NCBI GenBank assembly: GCA_947258975.1
Contig: CAMYKK010000063.1
Location: forward strand, 1-40,505
Direction of reading: 5' to 3'
Length of the DNA stretch: 40,505 nt
DNA from: an uncultured Gammaproteobacteria bacterium
Lineage (GTDB): Bacteria > Pseudomonadota > Gammaproteobacteria > Arenicellales > JAANXG01
How positions within the stretch are numbered: the first letter of the stretch is position 1; each line of letters opens with the position of its first letter. The translations under genes were made by a program, and so were the position numbers. The notes under the pieces were generated by a model. That model saw only the letters and a program-made list of their open reading frames with translations. It searched no databases and was not told the origin of the DNA. Positions 25,203 through 34,220 of the stretch are shown one piece after another.

Positions 25203-26417
25203 TTATTCTTCCGGCGGTTGCCATCCGTCGTTTAATGTTTTCATGAAAGCGACGAGCGCTTGTTCTTCTTTTTTATCCAGGCCAAGGTCACCAAGCTCGT
25301 CCTTGTTGACGTTTTCCGGGATCTCGGGTACCGGCCAGCAGTTCTTGCCCGGGCGCGGATCCTTTATACGTTCACAACCAGGTTTAACGTCGCGCGTGTT
25401 ATAGAAATGCACGACCTGTTTAAGGCTTTTCAATGCTCCGTTGTGCATGTAGGCCTTGATGAAATCCGGCGCCGGCCGCAAATCTACGTTGCGTAACGTC
25501 GGAACCTTGTGCTTACCACGGTTCTCTTTCGCCCGCTGCGCATAGCGGGAGACCGTTTTCAGGAACCCGCCCAAACCCTCATCGACCCAGCCGCTGCCTG
25601 CGTGGTTGAAGGCCTTGTCCATTCGGTACCATGGGTTCTCCGGATTGCGCGGCACACCAAGATTATCGTAAGTGAAATCGGTAAACAGCGGCGGTTCGCC
25701 GTTCGGTCCGGGCCGGTTGGGATGGCAGGCGGCGCAGTTGCCCTTGTCTTCACGTTCATACAGCTCGAGACCGAGTTGCTCCTGCTGACTCAGTGGATAC
25801 CGCTTTGGATCTTTTAAGAAATAATCATACTTCGAACTGAATGGATTGACCTCAGCCGAGCTCTCAAAAGCGAGCAGGGCTTGGGCAACAGCATTATACG
25901 CATCCAGTGCATCGTTACAGATTGCGCCTCCAAACACCGCGCGAAACTGTTCGCCGTAACCGCCTTCGCAGACCTTGTTCACAACGTCCTCTGCGGTGGC
26001 CTGGTTTTGTTCTACCGGATTAAGAAACGGTTTTTGCGCCTGATCTGCCGCTGGATTTGCGAGCAGCCAGCCGGTGGCGCGACCATCCCAGAAGTTACCG
26101 CCGACAAAATGTTCCTCCTCCGGATCCAGATGCAGTACCGGGCTGGCAGCAGCGTAAGCTGCACTGGGCGGTTTGCGGTTGCCGAAGCGTCCGTGAACCG
26201 CGCCCTCATATACTGCGCCGGCCGCATTGATCGAGCTCGTCGGCCCGCTCCAACCGGTGTCGGGTTGATGACAGCTGGCACAGGATTGTCCCGCCGGCTC
26301 CGACAGCGCAGGATCAAAAAAAATCAGCTTTCCGACGGAGACGAGGGGATCATTCGCGAATGCGGGAGACGCGGCGACCACTGAAATCAACAGCAACAAT
26401 GCTCGAGGTATATACAT
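25203..26417 (-). CDS. di-heme cytochrome c peroxidase (MauG/CcpA family)
   Basis: This 404-aa exported protein has a clear signal peptide from Met 26417 (MYIPRALLLLISVVAASPAFA). It has two c-type heme motifs, CASCH at about 46-50 and CAACH at about 228-232, each followed by the family spacing. GNFWDGRATGW and KVPTLRNVDLRPAPDFIKAYMHNG are conserved regions of bacterial di-heme peroxidases. It reduces peroxide in the periplasm with electrons from small cytochromes, or acts as a MauG-like oxidase. Upstream in-frame Met codons (to 26456) are possible starts; none has a good ribosome binding site. It is convergent with pgl. Confidence 0.9.
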   Translation of the reverse strand: MYIPRALLLLISVVAASPAFANDPLVSVGKLIFFDPALSEPAGQSCASCHQPDTGWSGPTSSINAAGAVYEGAVHGRFGNRKPPSAAYAAASPVLHLDPEEEHFVGGNFWDGRATGWLLANPAADQAQKPFLNPVEQNQATAEDVVNKVCEGGYGEQFRAVFGGAICNDALDAYNAVAQALLAFESSAEVNPFSSKYDYFLKDPKRYPLSQQEQLGLELYEREDKGNCAACHPNRPGPNGEPPLFTDFTYDNLGVPRNPENPWYRMDKAFNHAGSGWVDEGLGGFLKTVSRYAQRAKENRGKHKVPTLRNVDLRPAPDFIKAYMHNGALKSLKQVVHFYNTRDVKPGCERIKDPRPGKNCWPVPEIPENVNKDELGDLGLDKKEEQALVAFMKTLNDGWQPPEE

Positions 26418-26734
26418 GGGTAACATCGAGATGCAAGCGGGCGGCATGGAAAACACAAATCACACGGCGAATATACCACACTGGGGTTGCGCCCCGGGCG
26501 TACACGAAATTCGCTGGGCAGTCACCGGATCATTCACGAACACCGTTGGCTCGGATCGAGCCCGTCCGTCAGCGCTCGGTGATGAAATCCGCAAAGCATT
26601 TTCTATCCCGTGTCGGTGGAACACTCTATATTGCGGACTACGAGGAGGCGTATGGCAGTTGAGCGGCGATGTGGGAACGGGCTAGACATCCGTGTCTAGC
26701 CAAAGGGGCAAAGTGAGAAATATTTATTGGCTAA
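26418..26734. other. intergenic between peroxidase and collagen-like gene
   Basis: No gene supported. The stem-loop at 26680-26701 is the only structure I see. Confidence 0.4.
26680..26701 (-). terminator. stem-loop downstream of collagen-like gene
   Basis: GGCTAGACA-TCCG-TGTCTAGCC is a perfect 9-bp stem with a 4-nt loop, 33 nt beyond the collagen-like gene stop on its strand. No U-tract follows in that direction, so termination efficiency is uncertain. Confidence 0.5.
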
Positions 26735-27235
26735 CTAATCGATTACCCACGCGCAAACCGCATATATCGACACGCGCAGATTCTCGACCGGGGTGTCGTT
26801 TTTGGCTTGCACACTCCAGGTGAATTCATCCAGCGGCCGGCTGCCGCGGATGTTTCCCAAAGCGACGCCGTCGTTAACGTAAAAGCCCCCGCCCAGGACT
26901 TTCTTGCCCGCTGGGCACTCGACACGTGCGCCCACCGCGCCTTCGGGATCGCCGACACCTAACCATTCGCCACCGGGCACCAACAAGTTGCGGATCACGA
27001 TCTCATGTCCCGACAAGCCGGGCTCCCCCGGAGTTCCTGGGGGCCCCGGAGGCCCTGGAGGTCCTGGAGGTCCCTTCCACTTATGCTTCTTATGGATATT
27101 ATGACCTCTGCTGTCATCGTCGCTGCTGCTGTCATCGCTTTTTGCGTCCGCCGTCAACGGTAGCCCCACCAGTAACAGCGACAGCAGCAGTGAGACCCCC
27201 AGAGGCGCAATCACGTTTTGCCACGAAAATGTCAT
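26735..27235 (-). CDS. small exported collagen-like protein
   Basis: This 166-aa protein has a signal peptide/anchor (about 8-32), a short Ser/Asp-rich and basic stretch (SDDSSSDDDSRG, HKKHKWK), seven Gly-X-Y triplets (four GPP, then GTP, GEP, GLS), and a ~90-residue C-terminal domain with two Cys (VECPAGKKVLGGGFYV ... YAVCAWVID). Short collagen stalks usually trimerise and present the C-terminal domain outside the cell. The start at 27235 is chosen because AGGAG lies 8 nt before it; an upstream frame to 27265 lacks this. It is on the same strand as the peroxidase, 317 nt away. Function unknown. Confidence 0.75.
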   Translation of the reverse strand: MTFSWQNVIAPLGVSLLLSLLLVGLPLTADAKSDDSSSDDDSRGHNIHKKHKWKGPPGPPGPPGPPGTPGEPGLSGHEIVIRNLLVPGGEWLGVGDPEGAVGARVECPAGKKVLGGGFYVNDGVALGNIRGSRPLDEFTWSVQAKNDTPVENLRVSIYAVCAWVID

Positions 27236-27774
27236 GGTTCCACTCCTAACCAGTTGACTGCGCATTCAACCTCAATGCACTGGTTCTAAGTCTCCGGCGA
27301 GCGGCCACTCTGCCGCACACCCTGGCTACCATGACAGGTTTGCGTCGCTAGCGCCTTGATTGGGATCAACAATGGAAACGTGGAGGGGGCACGTCCTGAT
27401 CTCGCGTATCTTATGTCGTCGTAACAGATAAGAAGCACAATCGCTATACCATTCGCCGGCAATGTGCTGACGGGCGGCGCGCTGGTCAGGATGCCAGGGT
27501 CATAGCGGGTAGGGTTTAGGTTCGCGGTTTACGGAAACTGATTTTGTGGGTGGGAGAGCGTGTCGGTCTTGCATTGACTTACTATTGGTTTGTTGGCGTT
27601 GAATCAGCAAATTAGCCTGCGCATCACACTCAGCTTCCTATCCACCAAGACCATTTGTCAGGTGGAATCGTTTGCCCACAGAACGTGAGATGGAAGTGCT
27701 TCGTCGTTGGGCAGATTTTGTCTTTAGTTTATGTATTGTAGACAATTGCCATACAGCGAACTATAATATGCCAT
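27236..27774. other. 539-nt intergenic region, promoter at right end
   Basis: I see no gene. The right end holds the Xre/RES promoter and operator. The rest, around 27290-27700, contains no recognised repeat or RNA. Confidence 0.5.
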
Positions 27775-27780
27775 ATGGCA
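27739..27780 (+). promoter_or_regulatory. promoter and operator of the Xre/RES operon
   Basis: TAGACA (27739-27744), a 17-nt spacer and TATAAT (27762-27767) make a near-consensus sigma70 promoter. The expected start of transcription falls at about 27774, the base before the ATG, so the mRNA may be leaderless. TGCCATATGGCA (27769-27780) is a perfect 12-bp palindrome spanning the start codon, and a matching half-site TGCCATA occurs at 27747-27753, overlapping the -35/-10 spacer. Binding of the antitoxin here would silence the operon. Confidence 0.65.
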
Positions 27781-28173
27781 TCGTCAATATCAGCGCGACA
27801 ACCCACATTGCGGCGTATCCGCGAGATTGAACGGGGGCTTCCCTATCGACGTGTCGAGAAACTCATCAAGGAATTGGATGAGACGGACGCAAGAGTTGCA
27901 CACTTAGTGCAGATCGCCCCCAGAACGCTCGCACGGCGCAAGCAAGAAGGAACTTTGAAGTCGGATGAGTCCGAACGCGTTGATCGCATCGACCGTATTT
28001 TTCGTCTTGCCGTCGATTTGTTTGAGGGCGACAAGACTGAGGCGGTAAAGTGGTTGAAGGAACCTAATCGTGGATTAGCCAATCGGCCACCGCTGGACTT
28101 CTCACGCACCGAAATTGGTGCGCGGGAAGTTGAGAATCTTATTGGCCGGCTGGAGCATGGTGTGTTCAGCTAG
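27775..28173 (+). CDS. Xre/MbcA/ParS-type antitoxin
   Basis: This 132-aa protein is the antitoxin half of a RES-Xre pair. The N-terminal helix-turn-helix region (about 25-70, with HLVQIAPRTLARRKQEGTLKSDESERVDRI) is followed by the DUF2384 toxin-binding module (LAVDLFEGDKTEAVKWLKEPNRGLANRPPLDF). It has no ribosome binding site and is probably read from a leaderless transcript. Its stop codon overlaps the toxin start by one base. Confidence 0.88.
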   Translation: MASSISARQPTLRRIREIERGLPYRRVEKLIKELDETDARVAHLVQIAPRTLARRKQEGTLKSDESERVDRIDRIFRLAVDLFEGDKTEAVKWLKEPNRGLANRPPLDFSRTEIGAREVENLIGRLEHGVFS

Positions 28174-28619
28174 TGCTCGTCTCGTGGCGCATCGTTAAGG
28201 AAAAGCACAAACAGAATGCGTTGACAGGGGAAGGTGCGCGTCGCTTCGGAGGGCGCTGGAATACGCCCGGTCAAGCGATAATCTATTCCGCGGAGACGTT
28301 ATCAGGTGCTTTGCTTGAAATCCTGACTCACAGTAATCGGCAGTTGTTATCTCATTATTTGGTCTATCGTCTGGAATTCCCCCCCAAGATACTCTCGGAA
28401 ATTGAGATCGCCGAACTGCCCAAAGATTGGCGTAGCTCCCCCGCACCACCGGAACTCGGTAAAATTGGAGATCGGTGGTATAGCGAAAAACGCTCAGCGG
28501 TGCTGCGTGTCCCGAATGCGATCGTGCCGCTAGAGGCGAATCTTCTGGTTAACCCAGTCCACGCGGACTTCTCGCTCGTAGAGATACAAGGGCCGATCGA
28601 CTTCACAGTAGACGATTGA
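28173..28619 (+). CDS. RES-domain toxin
   Basis: This 148-aa protein has the RES fold. The GARRFGGRWNTPG Arg/Asn motif, YSAETLSGALLEILTH with the conserved Tyr/Glu, and RVPNAIVPLEANLLVNPVH with the Ser/Asn/His-rich end are all present. RES toxins degrade cellular NAD+ and stop growth until neutralised. The start is GTG in a TAGTG junction with the antitoxin stop, which couples translation and keeps the antitoxin ahead of the toxin. Confidence 0.9.
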   Translation: MLVSWRIVKEKHKQNALTGEGARRFGGRWNTPGQAIIYSAETLSGALLEILTHSNRQLLSHYLVYRLEFPPKILSEIEIAELPKDWRSSPAPPELGKIGDRWYSEKRSAVLRVPNAIVPLEANLLVNPVHADFSLVEIQGPIDFTVDD

Positions 28620-29204
28620 TTGGTCTAGACGAAATGTTTCGGCAGAACGTCTTGGCAGCGCAAACGCACCAGGTGGGACGTTGAAGTGTGGGCTTAGTCG
28701 ATTTTGACAAGTTGAGAGACCGACATCCAACACGGCAAGATGCTTCGCTGTGCTCAGCATGACAATCCCTTGATTTCATCCTGACGAGTGTAGCCACCCC
28801 TGTCATCCTGACGAGTGTAGCCACCCCTGTCATCCTGACGAGTGTAGCCACCCCTGTCATCCTGACGAGTGTAGCGAGGAAGGATCTTACCCCGTCGCCG
28901 TGCTCAGCATGACAATCCCTTGCGGTCACACTGAGGCGATAGCCAAAGGATCATGGCCTTTTAGTGCGCAGTAATCGTCAGAATCAAACCGCTTTTTTCA
29001 TTTTTTGACAACCGTCACGGACCCCTCAGTCCACTATTCGCTATAATTAACAGATAGGGTGCACCTCAGGCGCAAGCTCGTAATTGGAAGCAGCGAAAAA
29101 CATACGGGTCGGAGCGTATATGGCGCGCTGACCCCTATTTTTCTTCAAATGCGACATTTGAGGGAGCCAATTTGACCTTCGCAGCAATTGCAAGGACCAC
29201 CGCG
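28620..29204. other. 585-nt gap with repeats
   Basis: No gene supported. The gap contains the 27-bp tandem array, two REP-like copies (around 28745-28770 and 28892-28920) and an AT-rich stretch near 29030-29060 before the protease gene. Confidence 0.55.
28736..28920. repeat. REP-like repeats flanking a 27-bp tandem array
   Basis: TGTGCTCAGCATGACAATCC (28750-28769) recurs with one difference near 28899-28918. Between them, TCATCCTGACGAGTGTAGCC plus ACCCCTG is repeated three times in full (28776-28856) with a fourth partial copy (28857-28874) that runs into CGAGGAAGGATCTT. This last form is the widespread 'ATCCTTCG...CAGGATGA' dispersed repeat seen between genes in many bacterial genomes. The array arose by tandem amplification of one copy. 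No unique spacers exist. Confidence 0.75.
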
Positions 29205-32200
29205 ATGCGATGGACATATAACAGCCCGAGTCTAGGCGCAACGCTGATCCCGGTTTTTGCCTTGCTGTGGCTGGGCGCAGTCGCCGTCGAACCCGCGCAT
29301 GCGGTCAATATCCCTGACGAACTTACCGCGCGAAACGCCCGCGTCAAGGTCCACCCGCGCACCGGCAAGCTGCGCTTTATCGGCGCACCCCGCAGCGCCC
29401 CGATCGCCGTCCCCGGTGCCCCGGCGGCGCCGGAAGAGGCGGGCCGGGCAGCGGTGCGAGAGTTCGGCCCCTTGTTTGGCCTTGCCCGCCCGGACCGCCA
29501 GGCCCGGGCCCTCAAACACGCGACCAAGCGCCGCGGCGGCTCGCGCCACCGCTATCGCCAGACCCATGCCGGCGTGCCGGTCCTGGCCGGCGAACTGCTG
29601 ATCAATCTGGACGACAACCAGCGCCTCACATCGATGACCGGTGAGGTAAGCCCGATGCTGAGCCTGGATACCCGCCCGCAGCTCAACCGCGCCAAGGCCC
29701 GACGCATCGCCCTCGAAGCGATGGCCAAGTGGTATGCGCTCCCGAAACAAAAGCTCGAGGCCAGCCCGCCGGAGCTGTGGGTTGTCGATCCCAAGCTGCT
29801 GGTACCCAGCGACCGCGAGCCGACCCTCAACTGGCGTATCGAAGTCACCGACAAGGAAACGCCGCATGCGATCCGCGAGCTATTGTTCGTCAATGCCCAA
29901 ACGGGGGGCATTACCCTGCGCGTCAATCTGATTGAACACGCCAGGAACCGCGAGACCTACAGCGCCAACAACACCTCGAGCCTGCCCGGGACCCTGGTGT
30001 GCAACGAATCCGATCCCGACTGCCTGGCCGGCGATGCCGACGCCCAGGCCGCGCATGTCTTCGCCGGCGACACCTACGATTTCTTTTTCAACGAGCACGG
30101 CCGCGACAGCCTCGACGACGCAGGGATGACACTGATCTCCACCGTACACTACAGCTCCTCCATCTGCCCCAACGCCTTCTGGGACGGTTCGCAGATGGTG
30201 TATTGCGATGGGTTTTCTCTGGCCGACGATGTCGTCGGCCACGAGCTCACCCACGGGGTCACCGAACACAGCTCGAATTTGTTTTATTACTACCAGTCCG
30301 GCGCCATCAACGAGTCGTTTTCCGATCTTTGGGGCGAGTTCGTCGATCTGACCAACGCCGCCGGCGACGACACCCCGGCGGTGGACTGGCTGCTGGGTGA
30401 AGACCTGCCGGCCAGCATCGGCGTGATCCGCAACATGGCCCATCCCCCGGCGAGAGGCGATCCCGACAAGATGTCGAGCTTCTGGTATTACACCGGCTCC
30501 GGCGACAACGGCGGCGTGCACACCAACAGCGGCGTCAACAATAAGGCCGTGTACCTGATGACCGACGGCGGTAGCTTCAATGGCTACACCGTCAACGGCA
30601 TCGGCATCAATAAGGTGGCCGACATCTACTACGAGGCGCAGACCAATCTGTTGGTCTCGGGCTCCGACTATGCCGATCTGTACGACGCCCTCAACCAGGC
30701 GTGCCAGAACCTGATCGGCATCGATCCACTCGATCCGATCACGGCCGCCGACTGCATCGAGGTGCAGGCCGCCATAGATGCCGTGGAGATGAACACCGAC
30801 CCGAACGGTCTCCATCCCGAAGCGCAAGTGTGCCCGGCGAACGGCAGCCCCGTAGATCTATTCTTTGATGATATCGAAAACGGCACGGTGAACTGGGTCT
30901 TTAGCACCCTCACCGGTGACCCGGGTCCGGTGTGGCTCGAAGACAGCGGCTATACCGCATCCGGCCAGTTCTCGCTGTGGGGACAAGACACCTTCGCCAG
31001 CACCGATGCGGTGGCGGAGATGAACTTCGATGTACCGCTACCCGCAGGCGACACCACCGCCTACCTGCACTTCAAGCATTCGTTCGGTTTTGAGCTCGGT
31101 GAAGCCCCCGACCCCGGCACCTATTGGGACGGCGGCTGGCTCGAATACAGCACCGACGATGGCGCCACCTGGATCGATGCCGGACCCTTGATCGACAGCG
31201 GCCAGGCCTACAACGGCACCATCTACGACAACCCGGACAACCCCAACGTCGGCCAGCCGATCTTTGGCGATGAGAGCCACGGCTACGTGTCGACGCGTCT
31301 GGATCTCAGTTCCCTTGCCGGTCAGAACATCCGTTTCCGATGGCGCATCAGTACCGATTTTTACGTCAGCGGGCCGTTTGGGTGGGAGCTGGATGACGTG
31401 CGAATCTACACGTGTACGGGCGGTCCCCCACCCACACCGACGCCAACCGCGACGCCGACGCCCACACCGACGCCAACGCCAACGCCAACACCCACACCGA
31501 CGCCGACGCCAACACCGACGCCGACGCCAACGCCGACGCCAACACCGACGCCAACGCCAACACCGACGCCAACGCCCACACCAACCGTGACGCCGACACC
31601 GACGCCAACGCCGACGCCAACGCCAACGCCAACGCCAACGCCAACGCCGACGCCAACGCCAACGCCGACGCCAACGCCGACGCCAACACCCACACCAACC
31701 GTGACGCCGACACCCACACCAACTGTGACGCCGACACCCACACCAACCGTGACGCCGACACCGACACCAACGCCGTGGGAACCGGATCTGGTGGTAATTG
31801 AACCGGAGGTGAGCCATGAAACACTCCCCTCCGGAGAGGATTTGACGTTGTGGGCGACAGCGTTAAATCAGGGAACAAGGAGAGCTTCGCGAACAAAGCT
31901 GCGTTTCTACCGATCAACCGATGCAACGATAACGCCGGCTGATGCGGAAGTATCATCTGTCACGGTGTCCAGATTACGGCCGGGTGCAAGCTCTCGAGAG
32001 AATTCGACAGTGCCTGTGCCGGTGGTCGAGGGGACATATTGGTACGGTGCGTGTGCGGATGCAGTGAATGGAGAGACACGAACTACGAACAATTGTTCGA
32101 ATGGAATGCCCGTCGTGGTCAGTGTATCGGGCCCGACACCGACGCCAACACCGACCGCTACGCCAACGCCGACGCCAACACCGACCGCGACGCCGACACC

Positions 32201-32837
32201 GACGCCGTCACCCACACCAACGCCGACCGCGACGCCGACACCGACGCCGTCACCCACACCAACGCCGACCGCGACGCCGACACCGACGCCGTCACCCACA
32301 CCAACACCGACCGCGACGCCGACACCGACGCCGTCACCCACACCAACGCCGACCGCGACGCCGACACCGACCGCTACGCCAACGCCGACCGCGACGCCGA
32401 CACCGACGCCGTCACCCACACCAACACCGACCGCGACGCCGACACCAACGCCGCTGGAACCGGATCTGGTGGTAATTGAACCGGAGGTGAGCGATGAAAC
32501 ACTGTCTCCCGGAGAGGTTTTGACGTTGTGGGCAACCGTGTTCAATCAGGGGGGTAGGAGAGCTTCGCGAACAACACTGCGTTTGTACCGGTCAACCGAT
32601 GCAACGATAACGCCGGTTGATGTGGAAGTAGCATCTGTCAGAGTATCCAGATTAAGGCCGGGTGCAAGCTCTCGAGAGAATTCGACAGTACCCGTACCGG
32701 TGGTCGAGGGGACGTATTGGTACGGTGCGTGTGTGGATGCAGTGAATGGAGAGTCGCGGACCGCTAACAATTGTTCGCACGGAATTTCTGTTGTGGTCGG
32801 GGCGTCGCCCTCGATGCCAACACTACGCCGACGCTGA
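29205..32837 (+). CDS. secreted M4 (thermolysin-family) metalloprotease with Pro/Thr linkers and CARDB domains
   Basis: This ~1210-aa exported protease has a signal peptide (cleaved near VEPAHA), an FTP/PepSY-type propeptide (to ~250), and an M4 catalytic domain with the zinc motif HELTH (about 346-350), third ligand Glu370 in GAINESFSD and [13 protein letters not shown] with the catalytic His. A ~190-residue beta-rich domain with [13 protein letters not shown] follows. Two Pro-Thr-rich linkers (nt ~31429-31770 and ~32134-32455) alternate with two nearly identical CARDB-like domains ([12 protein letters not shown]...). AAGGA precedes ATG 29205; an upstream TTG is less likely. The C-terminus looks cut by a frameshift, since a third Pro/Thr block continues in another frame after 32820. 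Confidence 0.9.
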   Translation: MRWTYNSPSLGATLIPVFALLWLGAVAVEPAHAVNIPDELTARNARVKVHPRTGKLRFIGAPRSAPIAVPGAPAAPEEAGRAAVREFGPLFGLARPDRQARALKHATKRRGGSRHRYRQTHAGVPVLAGELLINLDDNQRLTSMTGEVSPMLSLDTRPQLNRAKARRIALEAMAKWYALPKQKLEASPPELWVVDPKLLVPSDREPTLNWRIEVTDKETPHAIRELLFVNAQTGGITLRVNLIEHARNRETYSANNTSSLPGTLVCNESDPDCLAGDADAQAAHVFAGDTYDFFFNEHGRDSLDDAGMTLISTVHYSSSICPNAFWDGSQMVYCDGFSLADDVVGHELTHGVTEHSSNLFYYYQSGAINESFSDLWGEFVDLTNAAGDDTPAVDWLLGEDLPASIGVIRNMAHPPARGDPDKMSSFWYYTGSGDNGGVHTNSGVNNKAVYLMTDGGSFNGYTVNGIGINKVADIYYEAQTNLLVSGSDYADLYDALNQACQNLIGIDPLDPITAADCIEVQAAIDAVEMNTDPNGLHPEAQVCPANGSPVDLFFDDIENGTVNWVFSTLTGDPGPVWLEDSGYTASGQFSLWGQDTFASTDAVAEMNFDVPLPAGDTTAYLHFKHSFGFELGEAPDPGTYWDGGWLEYSTDDGATWIDAGPLIDSGQAYNGTIYDNPDNPNVGQPIFGDESHGYVSTRLDLSSLAGQNIRFRWRISTDFYVSGPFGWELDDVRIYTCTGGPPPTPTPTATPTPTPTPTPTPTPTPTPTPTPTPTPTPTPTPTPTPTPTPTPTPTVTPTPTPTPTPTPTPTPTPTPTPTPTPTPTPTPTPTPTVTPTPTPTVTPTPTPTVTPTPTPTPWEPDLVVIEPEVSHETLPSGEDLTLWATALNQGTRRASRTKLRFYRSTDATITPADAEVSSVTVSRLRPGASSRENSTVPVPVVEGTYWYGACADAVNGETRTTNNCSNGMPVVVSVSGPTPTPTPTATPTPTPTPTATPTPTPSPTPTPTATPTPTPSPTPTPTATPTPTPSPTPTPTATPTPTPSPTPTPTATPTPTATPTPTATPTPTPSPTPTPTATPTPTPLEPDLVVIEPEVSDETLSPGEVLTLWATVFNQGGRRASRTTLRLYRSTDATITPVDVEVASVRVSRLRPGASSRENSTVPVPVVEGTYWYGACVDAVNGESRTANNCSHGISVVVGASPSMPTLRRR
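31429..31770 (+). repeat. Pro-Thr codon repeat tract 1
   Basis: About 340 nt of 6-nt and 12-nt variants of CCNACN encode alternating Pro-Thr with a few Val interruptions (PTVTPT). It is a flexible linker in the M4 protease. The reverse strand is open but meaningless (Gly-Val). Confidence 0.9.
32134..32455 (+). repeat. Pro-Thr codon repeat tract 2
   Basis: A second linker tract with a regular 60-nt superperiod (ACGCCGTCACCCACACCAAC recurs four or more times). It differs from tract 1, which has no such superperiod, so it expanded separately after the domain duplication. Confidence 0.85.
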
Positions 32838-33137
32838 CGCTCATGCCGACCGCGATGCCGACGCCGATTCATAGTTGTCCAGGGAGTTGCAGCTCAAGCC
32901 GGTTGGTCACTTCCACGTGCAGAGCTTCCAGCTCCTTGGGGCTCATCGGCGCGCAAACCGCACAAACGACTTCCCGCAATGACTCCACCATCCTGGCCGG
33001 CGCGCCGCCTGTGAACTCTGGTGTGCGCATTAACCGGCGAACCGCGTAGCGGTAATGCTTCTTATCCGTTGCGGGCGATAATCTGTAAAATTTGCTTGGT
33101 TTATACTTGGCGATCCGTCTTGCCCGCAGGCGAAAAA
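32838..33137. other. 300-nt gap with decayed third Pro/Thr block
   Basis: From about 32818 to 32870 the sequence still reads [15 protein letters not shown] in a different frame from the protease, then degenerates. Nothing else is recognised before the lipoprotein gene. Confidence 0.6.
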
Positions 33138-34082
33138 TTGGCCGTCACCAGAACGTTTGCGTTGCTGATCATCTTACTGTTGGTAGCGGCTTGTGATCGA
33201 GACGAGGCGCTCACGCTGCGCTTGGAAACCATACATACGGGCACGCTGTTCCACCCGGCTTATGTCCGACCCGTGCGCGGCAGTTATGTGGCCCTCGAGC
33301 TGCTCGCCAATCGCGTGGTTATCGGTTCCGACGAATCGTTCAGTCGACGGCGCCACACGAACCCGGAGGCTGCAGGCCAACACCTGGCCTCTCCGCATTA
33401 TTTCGCCACCCACGGCGATGGGTCGCTGTTGGTCAGCGAGGGGTGGGGGCAGAGCATAGTTGCCATCGACCCAAACGATTTCAGTCGGCCCTGGCAGCGC
33501 TTCCGCGGACCGAAGGGAGAACGCCTGAATGCGCCGCACGGTATCTGCACGGCTGTGGACGGTTGGATCTATGTGGCCGATTCACTCAACTCGCGACTCG
33601 TCCGGTTCCGTGATATGCAAGGCCGGGACTGGCAGGTGTTTCCGGACAACGAACGGCGCATTGCCTACGGGCGGCAATTGTTGTGCCGGCAAGACGGCGT
33701 TTGGTTGGCCAATTCCTACGAGAAACGACCCAAACTGAATCCCGGGACCGGTGGCAACATCTTGCGTATCCGTGAGTTTGCCAGCGGGGCGGCGGAGGAG
33801 GTGGCGGCTTTCCCCAACGAAAATATCACCGGACTCGCGGTCGCCAAGAATCGGTGGCTAATCGTCGGCCTGTGGGCCAAACAGCGCCGCCTCGCGATTG
33901 TCGATCTGTCAACCGGGCGGACCGAGCGGGTGCCGCGTCCACCCGAACTGTCAGGGCCACCTTACGGGCTGCATCTGGATACGGACACGCAACGGTTGTG
34001 GGTCGCGTATATCGGAGACATATACAAAAAACAAAACCAGGGTGGCCTTGCCCTTTATCGCCTTAGTTGGGGCGCACGGTAG
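33138..34082 (+). CDS. NHL/beta-propeller-type lipoprotein
   Basis: This 314-aa lipoprotein (from TTG 33138) has the signal AVTRTFALLIILLLVAAC with lipobox VAAC. The rest is beta-rich and resembles an NHL/SMP-30-like propeller: NAPHGICTAVDGWIYVADSLNSRLVRFRD is a clear NHL repeat, and a second is PPYGLHLDTDTQRLWVAYIGD. The open frame extends upstream to 33021 with no plausible signal, so I chose the start that gives a lipoprotein signal; it has no good ribosome binding site. No catalytic motif is seen; a binding or scaffold role is likely. Confidence 0.65.
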   Translation: MAVTRTFALLIILLLVAACDRDEALTLRLETIHTGTLFHPAYVRPVRGSYVALELLANRVVIGSDESFSRRRHTNPEAAGQHLASPHYFATHGDGSLLVSEGWGQSIVAIDPNDFSRPWQRFRGPKGERLNAPHGICTAVDGWIYVADSLNSRLVRFRDMQGRDWQVFPDNERRIAYGRQLLCRQDGVWLANSYEKRPKLNPGTGGNILRIREFASGAAEEVAAFPNENITGLAVAKNRWLIVGLWAKQRRLAIVDLSTGRTERVPRPPELSGPPYGLHLDTDTQRLWVAYIGDIYKKQNQGGLALYRLSWGAR

Positions 34083-34220
34083 ATGACCGTTTTCGCCGAC
34101 ACACCGCACTCCGGCCGGGTACCGCTCCGGCTGCGACATGCCCTGTATGTGCTTGGAGGAATAGAACCAATCTGCCGACGATAGCCGCTGGCCGGCTGGC
34201 GATGCCGAACGCGGGCTAGC

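Noticed and set aside
28776-28874. CRISPR array
   Set aside because: The 27-bp units are directly adjacent with no unique spacers and no cas genes nearby; they are tandem repeats.
29880-30827. 315-aa minus-strand frame opposite the M4 catalytic domain
   Set aside because: High-GC antisense open frame opposite the HELTH and NESFSD motifs of the real gene.
31038-32545. Long minus-strand open frames rich in Gly-Val, Arg-Trp or Ala-Ser
   Set aside because: They are reverse-strand readings of the Pro-Thr codon repeats in the M4 protease gene and lack any domain.
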